Shown piece after piece: positions 35,762 through 47,521 of a stretch of 64,000 bases of DNA. A program made the translations under genes and the position numbers. Below the pieces are notes generated by a model. The model had not been told where the DNA came from, made no database searches, and was given only the letters and a program-made list of their open reading frames with translations. The stretch lies in contig NC_073691.1 in NCBI RefSeq assembly GCF_029784155.1, forward strand, positions 96,145,007 to 96,209,006, given 5' to 3'. Source of the stretch: Uranotaenia lowii. Taxonomy: Eukaryota; Arthropoda; Insecta; Diptera; Culicidae. How positions within the stretch are numbered: the stretch's first letter is position 1; every line of letters begins with the position of its first letter.

Positions 35762-35932
35762 GCTCTAAATGTACTTACAAAAATTGTGCTACAAAAATAA
35801 ATTAATTTATATATGATATTTTGACTACCTTTGAAACAATGTAAGGGAAATTTTTAAAGATTTGCGTTACATTGTTTTTATGATAAACGCTTTTTTTCGA
35901 CAGGTTCTCAACACACAGTTTTACTTACTTAC

Positions 35933-38900
35933 TTAATGATCCCGCGCCGATCCTCCGGTGCATAGGGCCGTGGTAAAAGACCTCCACTGTTGACGATCCG
36001 GAGCCAGCGTCTTCACCTGGTCCCAGTCAAGATTCTCGTCGACAGTTCGGATTTCAGCGGCTAGGCTTCGCCGCCACGAATTTCTGGGTCTGCCTCTTCT
36101 TCGATGACCTTCTGGATTCCAGTCAAGCGCCTCTCTGCAAATCTCGTTTTCATCTCTTCGCAGCGTGTGCCCAATCCATCTCCACTTACGTTCCCGAATC
36201 TCGATTTCTAGCGCCTTTTGATGACACCGGCGATGTAGTTCCTCATTCGAGATCCAGTTGCCAGGCCACCAAGCGCGGATGATATTCCGCAGGCAGCGGT
36301 TTACAAATACTTGCAGTTTTCGCGTCGTTACCGCATATGTGCACCAAGTTTCGCACCCGTACAGCAATACGGATTTGACGTTTGAGTTGAAGATTCGGAT
36401 TTTTGTTCGTAGAGAGATCTGGCGTGACCGCCAGATGTTTCGGAGACTCGCAAACGCAAATCGGGCCTTTCTGATCCGTGTTTCGATGTCTTTTCTGGTA
36501 CCACCATCAGGCGTAATCTGGCTACCAAGATACTGGAAGCAATCCACTTTCTCAACTTGTTGCCCAGCTACCATGAAACTGGAGGGATCTCCTGTGTTGA
36601 TCTCCATCGACTTGGTCTTTCCGACATTGACTTTGAGACCTGCTGCCTTGGAACTTTCGGTGAGGTCGTCGAGTTTGCTCTGCATATCTGGTTGTGTTTG
36701 GGCGAGCAAAACAATATCATCAGCCAGGTCAAGGTCGTTCAGTTGCTCCATTGTTGAAGGATTCCACGGCAATCCTCGGTTCGGTGCACAGTCAATCGAT
36801 CCAATCAGAATCTCATCCATTACGATTAGAGAAAGTAGCGGTGATAGAATACATCCTTGTCTCACTCCAGCAGTTACCGGGATTGGTTCGGACAAGACAC
36901 CGTAGTGCAAGACCTTGCACGAAAATGCCTCATACTGTGCTTCGATGAGATGGACTAGTTTCTCTGGGACCCCTCGTCGCCTTAGAGCCGCCCAGATGTT
37001 TTCATGGTTAAGTCGGTCGAATGCTTTTTCGAAATCAACGAACACCAGCAGAAGAGAGTCCTGGAATTCGTTGATTTGTTCCAGTATGATTCGTAGCGTT
37101 GTGATGTGGTCCACACATGATCGTCGAGATCGGAATCCAGCTTGTTGCCGTCGGAGTGTAGCGTCTATTTTCTCCTGGATCCTGTTCAGAATCACTTTGC
37201 AGAGTACTTTGAGGGTTGTACAGATCAACGTTATGCCTCGCCAGTTACCGCACTCTGTCAGGTCTCCTTTCTTCGGGACCTTTACGAGGATACCCTGCAT
37301 CCAGTCGGCCGGGAATGTTGCAGTATCCCAGATGTCAGCGAAAAGACGGTGCAACATTTGTGCTGATAGGGCAGGGTCGGCTTTCAGCATTTCAGCAGGG
37401 ATGCAATCGATCCCAGGTGCTTTGTTGGATTTCATGTTTTTGATTGCCGCTTCTATTTCAGCCAGCGAAGGCGCTTCCGAGTTGACGCCATTTATGCGAC
37501 TTATTGTTGGCGCTTCGAGCTGCAGATTCTGTTGGCCATCGCTATTCGTGACTCGGAAGAGTTGTTCGAAGTGCTCAGTCCATCGTTTGAGCTGATCTGT
37601 TCGATCGGTCAATAACTGACCTGCTCGATCTTTTAGCGGCATTCTTGCATTAGTCCTTACACCACTGAGGCGGCGAGAAATGTCATAAAGTAATCGGATA
37701 TCTCCGTTGGCGGCGGCTCTTTCTCCCTCTTCGGCTAGGGGGTTTGTCCAGGCTCTCTTGTCTCGTCTACAAGCTCGTTTAACTGCCTTTTCCAGCTCCG
37801 CATATCGTAAGCGGGCGGCTGCTTTGGCTGACCCGGTACATGCCTGCTCAATTCCGACTTTCGCCTTTCTCCGATCATCGACCATCCTCCAAGTTTCATC
37901 CGACATCCATTCACTCCTTCTTCCACAAACTTTACCGAGAGTACCATGGCTCGTCGTGATAAAGGCATTCTTGATTCCACACCACTGTTCTTCGACTGTT
38001 CCGTCTGTCGGCAGCTCTGAGGCTCGGGATTCTAGCTGTTCAACGTATGCCCTTTTCACCTCTGGATTCTCCAACCGGCGGACGTCGTATCGACACCCGA
38101 CTTTCTCCTCGCGCCGTTGGACACGCGCAACTCTCAGTCGTATCTCGCCAAGGACGAGGTGATGGTCAGATGCAATGTCTGCGCTTCGTTTGTTGCGGAC
38201 ATCAAGAAGGCTCCTTCTCCATTTTCGGCTGATGCAGATGTGGTCAATTTGATTTTCTGTTCGGCCATCTCGGGATACCCAAGTGACCTTATGTGCTGGT
38301 CGATGGGGGAAGAGCGATCCGCCGATCACCATGTTGTTGTTGCCACAAAATTCTACAAACAGCTCTCCGTTTTCGCTCATCTGTCCTAGGCCATGGCGCC
38401 CCATGATGCGCTCAAGGTCCTGATTGTCGGAGCCAATTTTTGCGTTGAAGTCGCTCAAATGGATTTGAATGTCACCCTTCGGAATTCTCTCAACCACGCT
38501 GTTCAGTTGACTGTAAAACTGCTCTTTCTCCTGCAAGTCGGCAACGTCAGTTGGCGCATAACACTGGACCATTGTAAGGTTTCTAACCCGTGTTCTGAAT
38601 CTGGCTACGATTATTCTTTCGTTTATCGGTTCCCATCTTATGAGGGCCGCGTAGGCCTGCGGGCTTAACAGGAAACCAACTCCTCGTTCCCGAGTAGCAT
38701 GTTCTCCTCGTATGCCAGAGTAAAGCAGGACTTGCAAGGATTGTGTCTTGTGTTCTCCAGTATTAGGCCAACGGACTTCGCTCAGTCCCAGAATTTCAAG
38801 CTTGAGGCGGCTAGCCTCTCTAGCAAGTTGTTCCAGTTTGCCTTGTTGGGCAAGAGTTAAAATATTCCAAGTTCCAATTCGTGTCCGTGTTTTCATGCTA

Positions 38901-39040
38901 AAAGTCGTCACCAAAGTTCCAGGTCGGTCATTTCTTTCGGATTCCGTAACAATTTCAAATCGGGAGCAGTAGGTTGTTAGCCTAAAGTCCCTATCCCGCG
39001 ATGGGGCTGCCATCTTGGACTTAGCTGGCGGGAGCCGCAT
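35933..39040 (-). CDS. Endonuclease-reverse transcriptase of RTE-like element (1035 aa)
   Basis: Uninterrupted ORF for the retrotransposition enzyme, which nicks the target and reverse-transcribes the element RNA there. The N-terminal APE-type endonuclease spans about residues 55-300: GTWNI (Asn59), LSEVR (Glu88), QCYAPT, SDFNAKIG (Asp197, Asn199), SDHH (Asp292, His293). The usual Gly before DFNAK is Ser here. The reverse transcriptase is at about 535-845: KAPGID, FVDFEKAFD (667-675, motif A), GVRQGCILSP (motif B), LADD (772-775, motif C), GLKVNVGKTK, FQYLGS. The C-terminal region includes CLRNIIRAWW and RERKWRWIGHTLRRDE. The first Met gives 1035 aa; Met10 or Met49 are alternatives. No stop or frameshift is seen, so the copy could be active or very young. 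Confidence 0.93.
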   Translation of the reverse strand: MRLPPAKSKMAAPSRDRDFRLTTYCSRFEIVTESERNDRPGTLVTTFSMKTRTRIGTWNILTLAQQGKLEQLAREASRLKLEILGLSEVRWPNTGEHKTQSLQVLLYSGIRGEHATRERGVGFLLSPQAYAALIRWEPINERIIVARFRTRVRNLTMVQCYAPTDVADLQEKEQFYSQLNSVVERIPKGDIQIHLSDFNAKIGSDNQDLERIMGRHGLGQMSENGELFVEFCGNNNMVIGGSLFPHRPAHKVTWVSRDGRTENQIDHICISRKWRRSLLDVRNKRSADIASDHHLVLGEIRLRVARVQRREEKVGCRYDVRRLENPEVKRAYVEQLESRASELPTDGTVEEQWCGIKNAFITTSHGTLGKVCGRRSEWMSDETWRMVDDRRKAKVGIEQACTGSAKAAARLRYAELEKAVKRACRRDKRAWTNPLAEEGERAAANGDIRLLYDISRRLSGVRTNARMPLKDRAGQLLTDRTDQLKRWTEHFEQLFRVTNSDGQQNLQLEAPTISRINGVNSEAPSLAEIEAAIKNMKSNKAPGIDCIPAEMLKADPALSAQMLHRLFADIWDTATFPADWMQGILVKVPKKGDLTECGNWRGITLICTTLKVLCKVILNRIQEKIDATLRRQQAGFRSRRSCVDHITTLRIILEQINEFQDSLLLVFVDFEKAFDRLNHENIWAALRRRGVPEKLVHLIEAQYEAFSCKVLHYGVLSEPIPVTAGVRQGCILSPLLSLIVMDEILIGSIDCAPNRGLPWNPSTMEQLNDLDLADDIVLLAQTQPDMQSKLDDLTESSKAAGLKVNVGKTKSMEINTGDPSSFMVAGQQVEKVDCFQYLGSQITPDGGTRKDIETRIRKARFAFASLRNIWRSRQISLRTKIRIFNSNVKSVLLYGCETWCTYAVTTRKLQVFVNRCLRNIIRAWWPGNWISNEELHRRCHQKALEIEIRERKWRWIGHTLRRDENEICREALDWNPEGHRRRGRPRNSWRRSLAAEIRTVDENLDWDQVKTLAPDRQQWRSFTTALCTGGSARDH

Positions 39041-39082
39041 TTCATAAATTCAGCCGCTTGCTGCAAGACAGACGCTGTTTGA

Positions 39083-39152
39083 GCCGCCCCTGACCTGGAG
39101 AACAGACGCTCGGTTGTTTTTGCACGCCGCCCCTGACCTGGGGAACAGACGC
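39083..39152 (-). repeat. 27-bp direct repeat in the RTE leader
   Basis: Two copies of a GC-rich 27-mer containing CCGCCCCTGACCTGG, at 39083-39109 and 39126-39152, with 26 of 27 bases identical, upstream of the ORF start. A reiterated leader module may be part of an internal promoter; that is inference. Confidence 0.7.
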
Positions 39153-39346
39153 GTGCGGCCACCTTCTCAGTCTGCATGCGACCAAAGCATCCACCGGGGT
39201 TGGGTACCCGATCTCCGCTTAGGTTACTCGCACCCCAGCCGGCACCGCGGGGAGGTAGAGATAGGAGTTGTGAATAAGAGGTGATATGACCACTATGGGG
39301 TCTCGTGTTGCACATTATCCACCGTTTATCAGCCAACACACAGTTT

Positions 39347-39817
39347 AGATTCGATCAATCATAAACATTCTCCTGTACTCAACAAACATTTTTGCTGGAA
39401 ATTTTCCAAAATCCTATTGTCATAAAAATGATTTGAAAACAACTTTAATGATTCATAACTTTCACAAAACTAAAAATAACACCTTTAATCCTGTTTAATT
39501 GTGTTATTCGGATCAAAATACGACAATTCTCCTGCATTAGTTGTTGCTTAACTGATAGTTGCCCCTTCACTATACAATTAATAACCAACTGTCTCTAAAT
39601 GAATTTCAATTTCAATAATTTCAATGTTTTCATGTCCTATGTGCCTAAGTGTATGCAATAAAACGAGTTCAACAAATAAAACATACTACATACCCTGTTA
39701 TTAGAATGATTGAGAATTGTTTCAAAAACTACTATAAAATAACAAAAATACCAAATTTGACAATTAAATCAACAAAAAGGGAACAAATAATTTTTCAATT
39801 TTGAAATTTCTAAGATT
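39347..39817. other. Unassigned intronic DNA
   Basis: AT-rich. Nothing was recognised. Confidence 0.4.
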
Positions 39818-40127
39818 AAGTTCACTCGTGTTGGGAAAAAGTAGTAGAAATTTTGGCACTTGTAGCAAATTTTGAAAATTTCACCATGCAAAAATGTTTT
39901 TAAAGCCTTTGGCGTTGTATTTTTTTACAGCACTCTTTCTATTTCAGCCGTATGTGATAGAAATTCAGCTATTTTTGTATCACAGCAAGCTAAAATAGAA
40001 CACGCGTTATAAAAAAAACTTGAAGCTGAAGGCCGCTGATCTTGAAAATGCTTTTGCATGGTAAAGTTTTCATTATGTGCTACAAGTGTCAAAATTTCTA
40101 CCACTTTTTACCAACACGAATGAGCTT
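39818..40127. mobile_element. 310-bp MITE with ~90-bp inverted repeats
   Basis: The left end AAGTTCACTCGTGTTGG matches, inverted, CCAACACGAATGAGCTT at the right. Complementarity continues through GTAGAAATTTTGGCACTTGT and ACCATGCAAAA. No coding sequence and no certain target duplication. Confidence 0.75.
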
Positions 40128-43100
40128 GCTCTAGGTTTGCGCCTACTTTGTCCCTCGCTTAAAAAATTCATTTCATTTCAATTGACAAGTGGTTCTAATC
40201 AAGTTTTGTGAAAATGTAAGCATTTGCATTTAAGGATAATCTATTATACACAAAAGCCCCTTCCATTAACCCTTATCCGCATTAGAGTGTCATTTTGACA
40301 CTATTGCAAGTTTGAAGGCTTGTAACTTTTTTCAGAAGCTTCAAAAAACAAAAATTTCTTCGAGGACCCAAAATGCTTTCAAAAGTTCTTGATTATTGTA
40401 TCTTTACTTTTTTATGGACGAACCATAGAAGCCTGGCTAAAAAAACTCCCTCTTCCGACTTAGAGTGTCAATTTGACACTCCAAAAGTAAAATCTATCTA
40501 AGTCGTTTGAATAAAAATTGATTTAATATAAAAATTTTATCAAAAGAAACCTTGTAATGTCACTAAAATATGTTCAGAACATTATATATACCTTAAGCTA
40601 CTAGTTTTCTCATTATTCAACATAAAAGAAAAAAAAATCCGAAAAAAACGTGCCTCAGGAAAACTGTTGTAGTTCATATATTACACGTCTAAAAAAAATA
40701 TTTGCCCTATGCATATCGAAGCTGAAGTTAATGTATACATCATGAAGCCAAGAAATATTTTTTTAAATTTTTTGTAATGAAAGGGTCACAAAAAGTTCAA
40801 AATACTGGTCTGAAAAACCTACTTTTTATTCGATTGCTAGTAAATACTATTTGAGCGATGGCAGAGTTTTTTAAAAAATATGACTACAAAATTTATTAAA
40901 ATTCTAACATTTTGCTGTCTTTAGATTTTTGATGCAACAAAAATTGAATTTACTGTAATTTTTCAGAGTTCACTAATTTGCGCGATTTTTTTACAAATTG
41001 AAATTTCATCTGTTTTCGTGGACCACCGTCAGGTGGAACCCGGATTTTCAGTGCTTTTACTTTGTTTGGACCAATCACCAATCAAAAGTATATTCATTGG
41101 AAAGCAAATTCAATCTACATTCTAGTGAGGTGCAACAATTCACGCTGTGAGATTTCACAAAAATATGAAAATTATAAACGTAAAATCATTCCTCGAATTT
41201 AGGTGCTAGAATAGCCTCAGACAAGTCAGATTGAAAAAAAGTTCCAAAAACAGCTACCTTCGAAAAGTCTTGAAAAATTCTGTGTTTAATATTTTTAGAA
41301 CCTAAAGATGCCAAAATATGTTAAATTACATCACCTTTCCATTTTTTTTTCTACTTTGACTAAAACAGCTTTGGCGGTTGATTGATTGAAAAGAACGGTT
41401 TTTATACTACTTTTAACATTTGTTGTGGCCATGATCTTAAAAAAAAAAATTTAAAAAAAATCCATATGTGTTACATATAGCTTCTAACTTCAGCTTTCTT
41501 ATGTACTAAGTGAAATTTATTCGAGCATGTTTTTCCGATTTTGAAGAGTTTCGTGGGATCCTGCTTTATTTTGGTTTTTTAAAAGGTTGTAATAAGGTTG
41601 GTCAATTAATTATTTTCAGTGTACATCTCGAACACATTCTTAACTATATTGAACTGAAAACTCTTCTTTAAAAAAATATTCGATAGCTCCCACTAATTAA
41701 ACTTTTTTTTTGCGCAATTGGAAAATATATGTTTTGTATGCAAACATTGTATTTAAATCGATAAGAAAATCCATTTATTTTCTTTACAAATCATATCCGT
41801 TTTTTCATTTAAGCAAAAAAAAAAAGATTTTTCCATTCTGCATACAACAGTGATCCAGGCCCCGAGCCGTAACCATTAAGGGCAATATTGCAGGGGGCTT
41901 TTTTCTGGTGAAGCCCAATATTACCTGGATCTGGGTCGTCTTGCTCGAATTAGTGTTTATGGTGCAGATTATTATGGCGGATTTGGGGCCGACAAGCATG
42001 CACAATAAACACGTGCACACGCAGAGATACCCATTGCCAAAGGCTAACCTTTGCTCGGCTAGTGAATTTCCATAAAGTGCACGAAAATACCTACAACACA
42101 ACACTTGTCGGTCGAGGATGATGCCACTTCTTCAGTTGATGGTACCCAAACCAAACCATTATCCGGATGTTATGCTGCAGGCAAGGGCTTGACTTTCTCC
42201 GGAACGAACCCGTGGATGTCGAAGGCCAAATATTAAAACCTTTTAAGCTCGAAATAATGTGCAAATACTCATAAATACAAATCTACGCTGGCACGAGTAT
42301 GCGGTTTTGTCTGTTTTTGGGTTCGACAAAATCATACCAGACGGGACAGGTAATTGTGTATAGCTTTCTCGGGCTACCAAGTGGCCTATAGTTGAAGGCT
42401 TACTTTTTGAAAGGGGAATAAATATCTTAAATTGGAAACTAATACTGCAATCATTAGGATTGCAGACTTAGATCTGGGTTCAGATTCAAAATAAAACACT
42501 CATAATTAATAACAACCACTCGTAAGTTTTGGTAACCCCGGTTATGATGGTGATTATGTTACCCTTACCGTAACAAAATAGAAAGGTTTCAGGTTCGCCA
42601 ACACCGTCTGACAAAGCACTGGAAGAGTCTGCGAATTCAAAGCTCAGAACCTCAAACGGCACGAAAAATTATCATCCCCACTGCCTGCCGTCGTCGTCGT
42701 TTCCCCATTTGTCGTTGTTTTTCGACCTCCAGTAAACGGTGCCCTGTTGAAGTTAGGAGAGTACCCCACAATCCTTCCCCGAACTGTGTTGGGGGAGCTT
42801 ATATGCTCCACTTTGTCTAATCCTTTCTTGGTTTCGGCTTCCGACAATCTGGCATCGTTCGTTATAATAATGGCACTAGAGAGAAGAAAATGGCTCTCTG
42901 CTATGCACCATCTGACGACGCCCGCCGCGGCAGCGGCGTCGTTGTAGGCGCTTTCATGCCAACGCAACGACGGAAGCGGAAGTGGAAGTGTGCGGTTACA
43001 CGCACAGAAAAGCGAGCAGAAGGGCCCTCAGACCAGACAGGGCAAATAATAAACCCGCAAGCAGACATAAACACAAACGTGCACCAAGCGGAACAAACTA

Positions 43101-45038
43101 ATAATATAAATTTAATCCCGTTAATAAATTTTATTAAAACACAACTTTATTCAAACACATATAGGATATGTATTTGTCGGAGTTCGGGGGGAATTCTTGT
43201 AGTGGCAACTGGTACATCCCGCACGCCCAGTGCAGTAAATACATGAGACGAGTAATTTAGTCAAAGTTATAAGCCGCATTACCTTCTTATGCGGATGGCA
43301 CATGTCGGCAGATGTAAACTAAAATGTAAATTTTCTATGCTCTATTATTTTGCTGCTTGACATAGAGCACTACAAGCTAGTAATACATCAAGAACTATAA
43401 TTTACACTGCAGTTACTATCATCTGATGCTGTTATCGGAAACGCAATCACCTTATTTTTTTCTAATTTAACTCATTCATGGGTCATCACAATTCTTATTG
43501 TGTATAAGTAAATCCATCATCAAAATCAGAAGTTTCAGAAAATAGTGCTATCCTAGGGCTAGTTTTTGTTTTGAAAATTGTTGTTTTTTTCACAGGAGCA
43601 GAGTCTCGACAAATCATTACATTTTTTACGAAACAACCAACTAGGGAGCTTGCCACGATCAGAAATGTTTTAAGATTCAACAGCTGGAATGTGTTTGAAA
43701 AAGAGTTTTTCATGAGTTTTGTCATTCAACAGAAATCACCTGTCTCATTAACCTGAGATAATGTACCGATACCGATACCGGCTATACAGCTTACGAGCTC
43801 TGCAACTAGCAAAAATTTCCTTTTTTGGGATTAGGTTTTAATGACTCATATCTAGGCAACACTTTTAGCTTATCGGAGAAAAATTTGCGGGACATTTTTG
43901 CGATTTACTCTTAGTTTCTTGCTTATAAAAAATTAGGAATTCTTGTATGAGCCTTGACTTCTCTGATGATCCTTAACCGTAGTTGCCGATCATGTGTTTC
44001 ACTCCAATGCATGATTCGAACTGTGTGTACATTTTTGACAGTGCAGACAGTGCAAGAATGCGGTTGATTTCCAGCTTGCTGCTATGTGTACCTGTTTTTC
44101 GCGTCTGTTCGGAGAAGAAATCTTACATGTTTTGAAGATTTATACATATGTTCTTTTGTAGTTCCAGTAATGTGGGAAGTTTGGAAGAATACTTTGCAAA
44201 GAGGGATTCCGATATTATGGTGTCATTCCTATGCCTTAAAATGCCGGAAGAATAAACAGAAGCCCTGCATTATTAAAATTTGTAGACGTATAAAACGGAA
44301 GCATTTGTCTCAGTACCTACCAATTGCGGATGGTTAAAATAGTGAAGTGAGATAAAAAATCAATAGTATTTTAAAGAAGTTGTGAAAAAGTCGGAAATTC
44401 TTCCAAAAGCCGCCCATTCTCAGTGCCGTTTTAGTGGATGTTTATTGTTGTTCGTTTTTTTTTTCAATATAAAGAGTCATCGATGTAAGTTGCATTGATG
44501 AGCGAAAATTAATTTGGTGATGGTGAAACATAAAAAAATATTTGAAGAAGGAATAGAGTTTAGTCCACCATAAAACATCCGAACACGTCATTCATGAATA
44601 ACAGCAAGCGCTGAGTTTTGAAGATTATGGAAAAGGGTCAATCAAGTGTTTGTGGGGGGTGGTGGTTTAGGTTTCAAATAGCGATGAAATGAGGTGAATG
44701 AACGATGTGATTCAAAATGTAAGCATGTGGTAGGAGCCAAGGAAAGAGGAAGAAAAATAGGCAAAATATCCCGGGTAGAGTGCCCAGATGTTCGCGAAAT
44801 GGAAATTTTCAGTCTATCGGTTCAAAATGAAGTGTTGGAGATCGAGCGACTCTAGTGTGGTGTAAATTTGGTGTAGATTACCAGACGGTTTGTATCTGGA
44901 TTTCAGTATCGGCAGTGAATTCTGGGTTTGAGTCGATGATGTGCCATATCAAAAACTGTATAAAATGAAACGTTCGATCAGTTGCCAACTGGCAAGGTTT
45001 ATACATGGAAACCGGAAGTAAAAATATAACAGAGAAAA
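40128..45038. other. Unassigned intronic DNA with two hairpins
   Basis: Palindromes AGTGTCATTTTGACACT (40286-40302) and GAGTGTCAATTTGACACTC (40463-40481) sit in similar contexts ending TTAG before the hairpin. 41800-43300 is less AT-rich and looks single-copy. Frames at 42644-42967, 43495-43725 and 44086-44337 match nothing known and lack splice or promoter support. Confidence 0.4.
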
Positions 45039-46986
45039 TCTATATATATACAAATGAAGTTCTGTCCATCTGTCTGTCTGTCTGTTCCCATTGACCCGAA
45101 AACTACTGAACCGATTTGCGTGAAACTTGGCTGGATGGGGTATTGGAGGCCGGGGAAGGTTCCTACAACAGTTTGATATCCCTCCAATTTCCCGGAGTAG
45201 GGGAGAGGGTCTGTCATATGAAAGTAATAAGTCTTCATAATTCGAGAACTGATCATGCAAATGGAACCAAATTTGGCATGGGAAAGTATTTAGGTACGAG
45301 AAATATTTCTGTGATGGTTTGGTTTTTGCCCTTTTCTCCAGTGTACTGTAGTGGGGAGTAAGGAAGAGGGGCTCTCTTACTATTTGTTTCATAACTCGAG
45401 AACTAATCAAGCAAATGGAACCAAATTTGACATGTTAGTGCATTTCAATACGAGAAATGTTTATATGGTTATTTTAGAAACCTCCCTTCTTCCAGCGGGG
45501 AGGATGTAAAGGGGAGGAGGGGACCTTCCATACAATTTTTATACATAGCTCGAGAATAAATCGAGCAAATGAAACCAAATTTGGCATGGGAGAGTATTTG
45601 AAAACGAAAAATAATTGTGTGATATTGAGGCCCCTCCTTTCATTCAGCGGGGCGATATAAATGGGGAAAGGAGATGTCCATACAAATTAAGCTTAACTTG
45701 AAAATTAATTGAGCAAATAAAACCAAATTTGGTATCGAAGGGTCTTGAGTACAAGAAATATTTCTATGAATATAAAGTACTCACCCCTACATCCAATGGG
45801 TAAAAGGGACTCTATAACATGTTTTTGCATAACTCGACTAACCAGCCAATCGAGCAAATGGAACCAAATTTGGCATGGGATGTAATTTCAATTCGAGAAA
45901 TATTTCTATCATTATTTTAAACCTTTCTTGCAGTAGGAGCATAGAATTGGTGATATAGGAAGGGAGGAGGAGGGCTTCTATAATTCATTTAACAAATGGA
46001 CGAAATTCGACATGGGAAATCATTTTGATATGGTTATTGATTATTTGAGACACCACCCTTCTTCCAGCGAACAGGAACATAGGAAGAGGGGAGGATGGAC
46101 CAATACAATTTTGTTAGCATTAGTTTTCAATTAATGTTGGCAAAGCCAGCAAATGGAATCAAGTGTGGCATGGAAAGGTATTTGAGTATGAGATCTGTTT
46201 CTACGATTGTTATAGAACCTCACATCTTGCAGTGTGAAGAGGGTAGGAAAGGAAGGGATTCCATATAAACTTTGTTGTAAAGCTTAAAACTTATCATCAA
46301 TGTGATTAAATTTGATGCGAGAGGGTTTTTGGATACGAAAAAATGGGTATGATTATAATTATTAGAGACTTCGACTTCATCTAGCAGTGAAGAATGTAAA
46401 GAACAGGAGAGCTCTCTCACCAACTTTTTTTGGCATAAATCGATAAAATATGAAGCAATGGGGTCATATTTTATAAGATAGGTTGTTTGCGTATGAATAA
46501 TTTGAGACGCTCCTTTTTCAGGGCGGAGTCGTGAAGAAAGAGGCATGCTTTATTCATATTTATTTGGCATAATTTGAAAACTCTAACGAATGGAGCTAAA
46601 TGTGTCATGTGACATTTTTCAAATACTCAAAATATATCTACGGTATAGTCCTTGAGCTCTTCCTGCATTGGAAGGGGGAGAGGGTGGGGAATTTATATCA
46701 ATTATTTAATTGATTAATTTTATAATTTATGAAGCTCATAAAAACTGATTTTAAATATCAAATGTGAGACTCAAATAAGGTTTATCAATTTTAAAAAAAA
46801 TTGTCTAAGTCTTCTTTGTATTGCAATTCGAGACTCCAGCTGCATCCCTCATTCCATAGTTGTTGTTTTTTATTTATGTTGTAATTTGTTTCAAAGTAAT
46901 TCTCACAAAACAATTAAAATTTGAATAACTTTTAGAAAATTTGATTTATTTTTGAAAAGTGTAACAAAGCACACCGGGTTAGCTAG
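45039..46986 (+). mobile_element. Helitron 2, non-autonomous
   Basis: Begins TCTATATATATACAAATGAA after an A and ends ACACCGGGTTAGCTAG. About 1,948 bp. Most of the inside is an array of diverged ~150-bp units marked by GAACCAAATTTGGCATGGGA (about 45264, 45417, 45573, 45720, 45861 and further, more decayed). A GTGT...ACAC stem precedes the end. The base after CTAG is C rather than the usual T, so the exact 3' end is a little uncertain. No Rep/helicase. Confidence 0.8.
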
Positions 46987-47521
46987 CTATACTTGTTGAC
47001 ACGTTCTCTCAAAATATACTTTCATCGTTACATTCACTACAAAACAGTTCACACGGTGTCGGGTATAGTGTACGCTGCATTGAAGATTAGCTGGTATACA
47101 TGGAGAAAAAGTTGTTTCGGCTTGTTATATAAATCATCAGAGTGTAGTTGATTTTTCCGCATTGAACAATGGATATAATAGATTCAACTTCAAACTGCTG
47201 ATTAATCTTCTGCAATGAACTATAAGAATAATGGAATTAATTATAATAGTATAATTGATTCAACAATAAATAAGATAGCTTCAACTACAATAGTATGATT
47301 GAGTCTAGGCCTTCAACTATATATATAATAGATTCAACTAGTGGTTGATGTTTCCAATATGCTATATTTCAACTGAAAATTAAATTTGTTGTCGAACCGA
47401 AAATGGTTGAAGAAGACGGAACCGAGCCGGGTCTTTTGCGGGACAACTCGGAAAGGTAATCGTTTGTGGAAAATTGTGTGAGTCTAGTATTATTTTTGTT
47501 TATGTTATACTAATTTAGATT
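46987..47521. other. Unassigned intronic DNA
   Basis: AT-rich; runs such as ATAATAGATTCAACT are loosely repeated at 47170-47345. Nothing else was recognised. Confidence 0.4.

Larger units (their letters stand above)
35922..39333 (-). mobile_element. Full-length RTE-like non-LTR retrotransposon
   Basis: 3,412 bp flanked by a perfect 13-bp target duplication, CAACACACAGTTT, at 35909-35921 and 39334-39346. In the sense direction it has a ~293-bp leader, one long ORF, a very short 3' UTR and a (TAAG)n-type tail at 35922-35935. Single-ORF organisation, the endonuclease-RT order and the short microsatellite tail fit the RTE group. The exact clade would need a phylogeny. Confidence 0.92.

Noticed and set aside
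36258..38668. Several plus-strand frames of up to 226 codons opposite the retrotransposon ORF
   Set aside because: They are antisense shadows of the 1035-codon minus-strand ORF and match no family.
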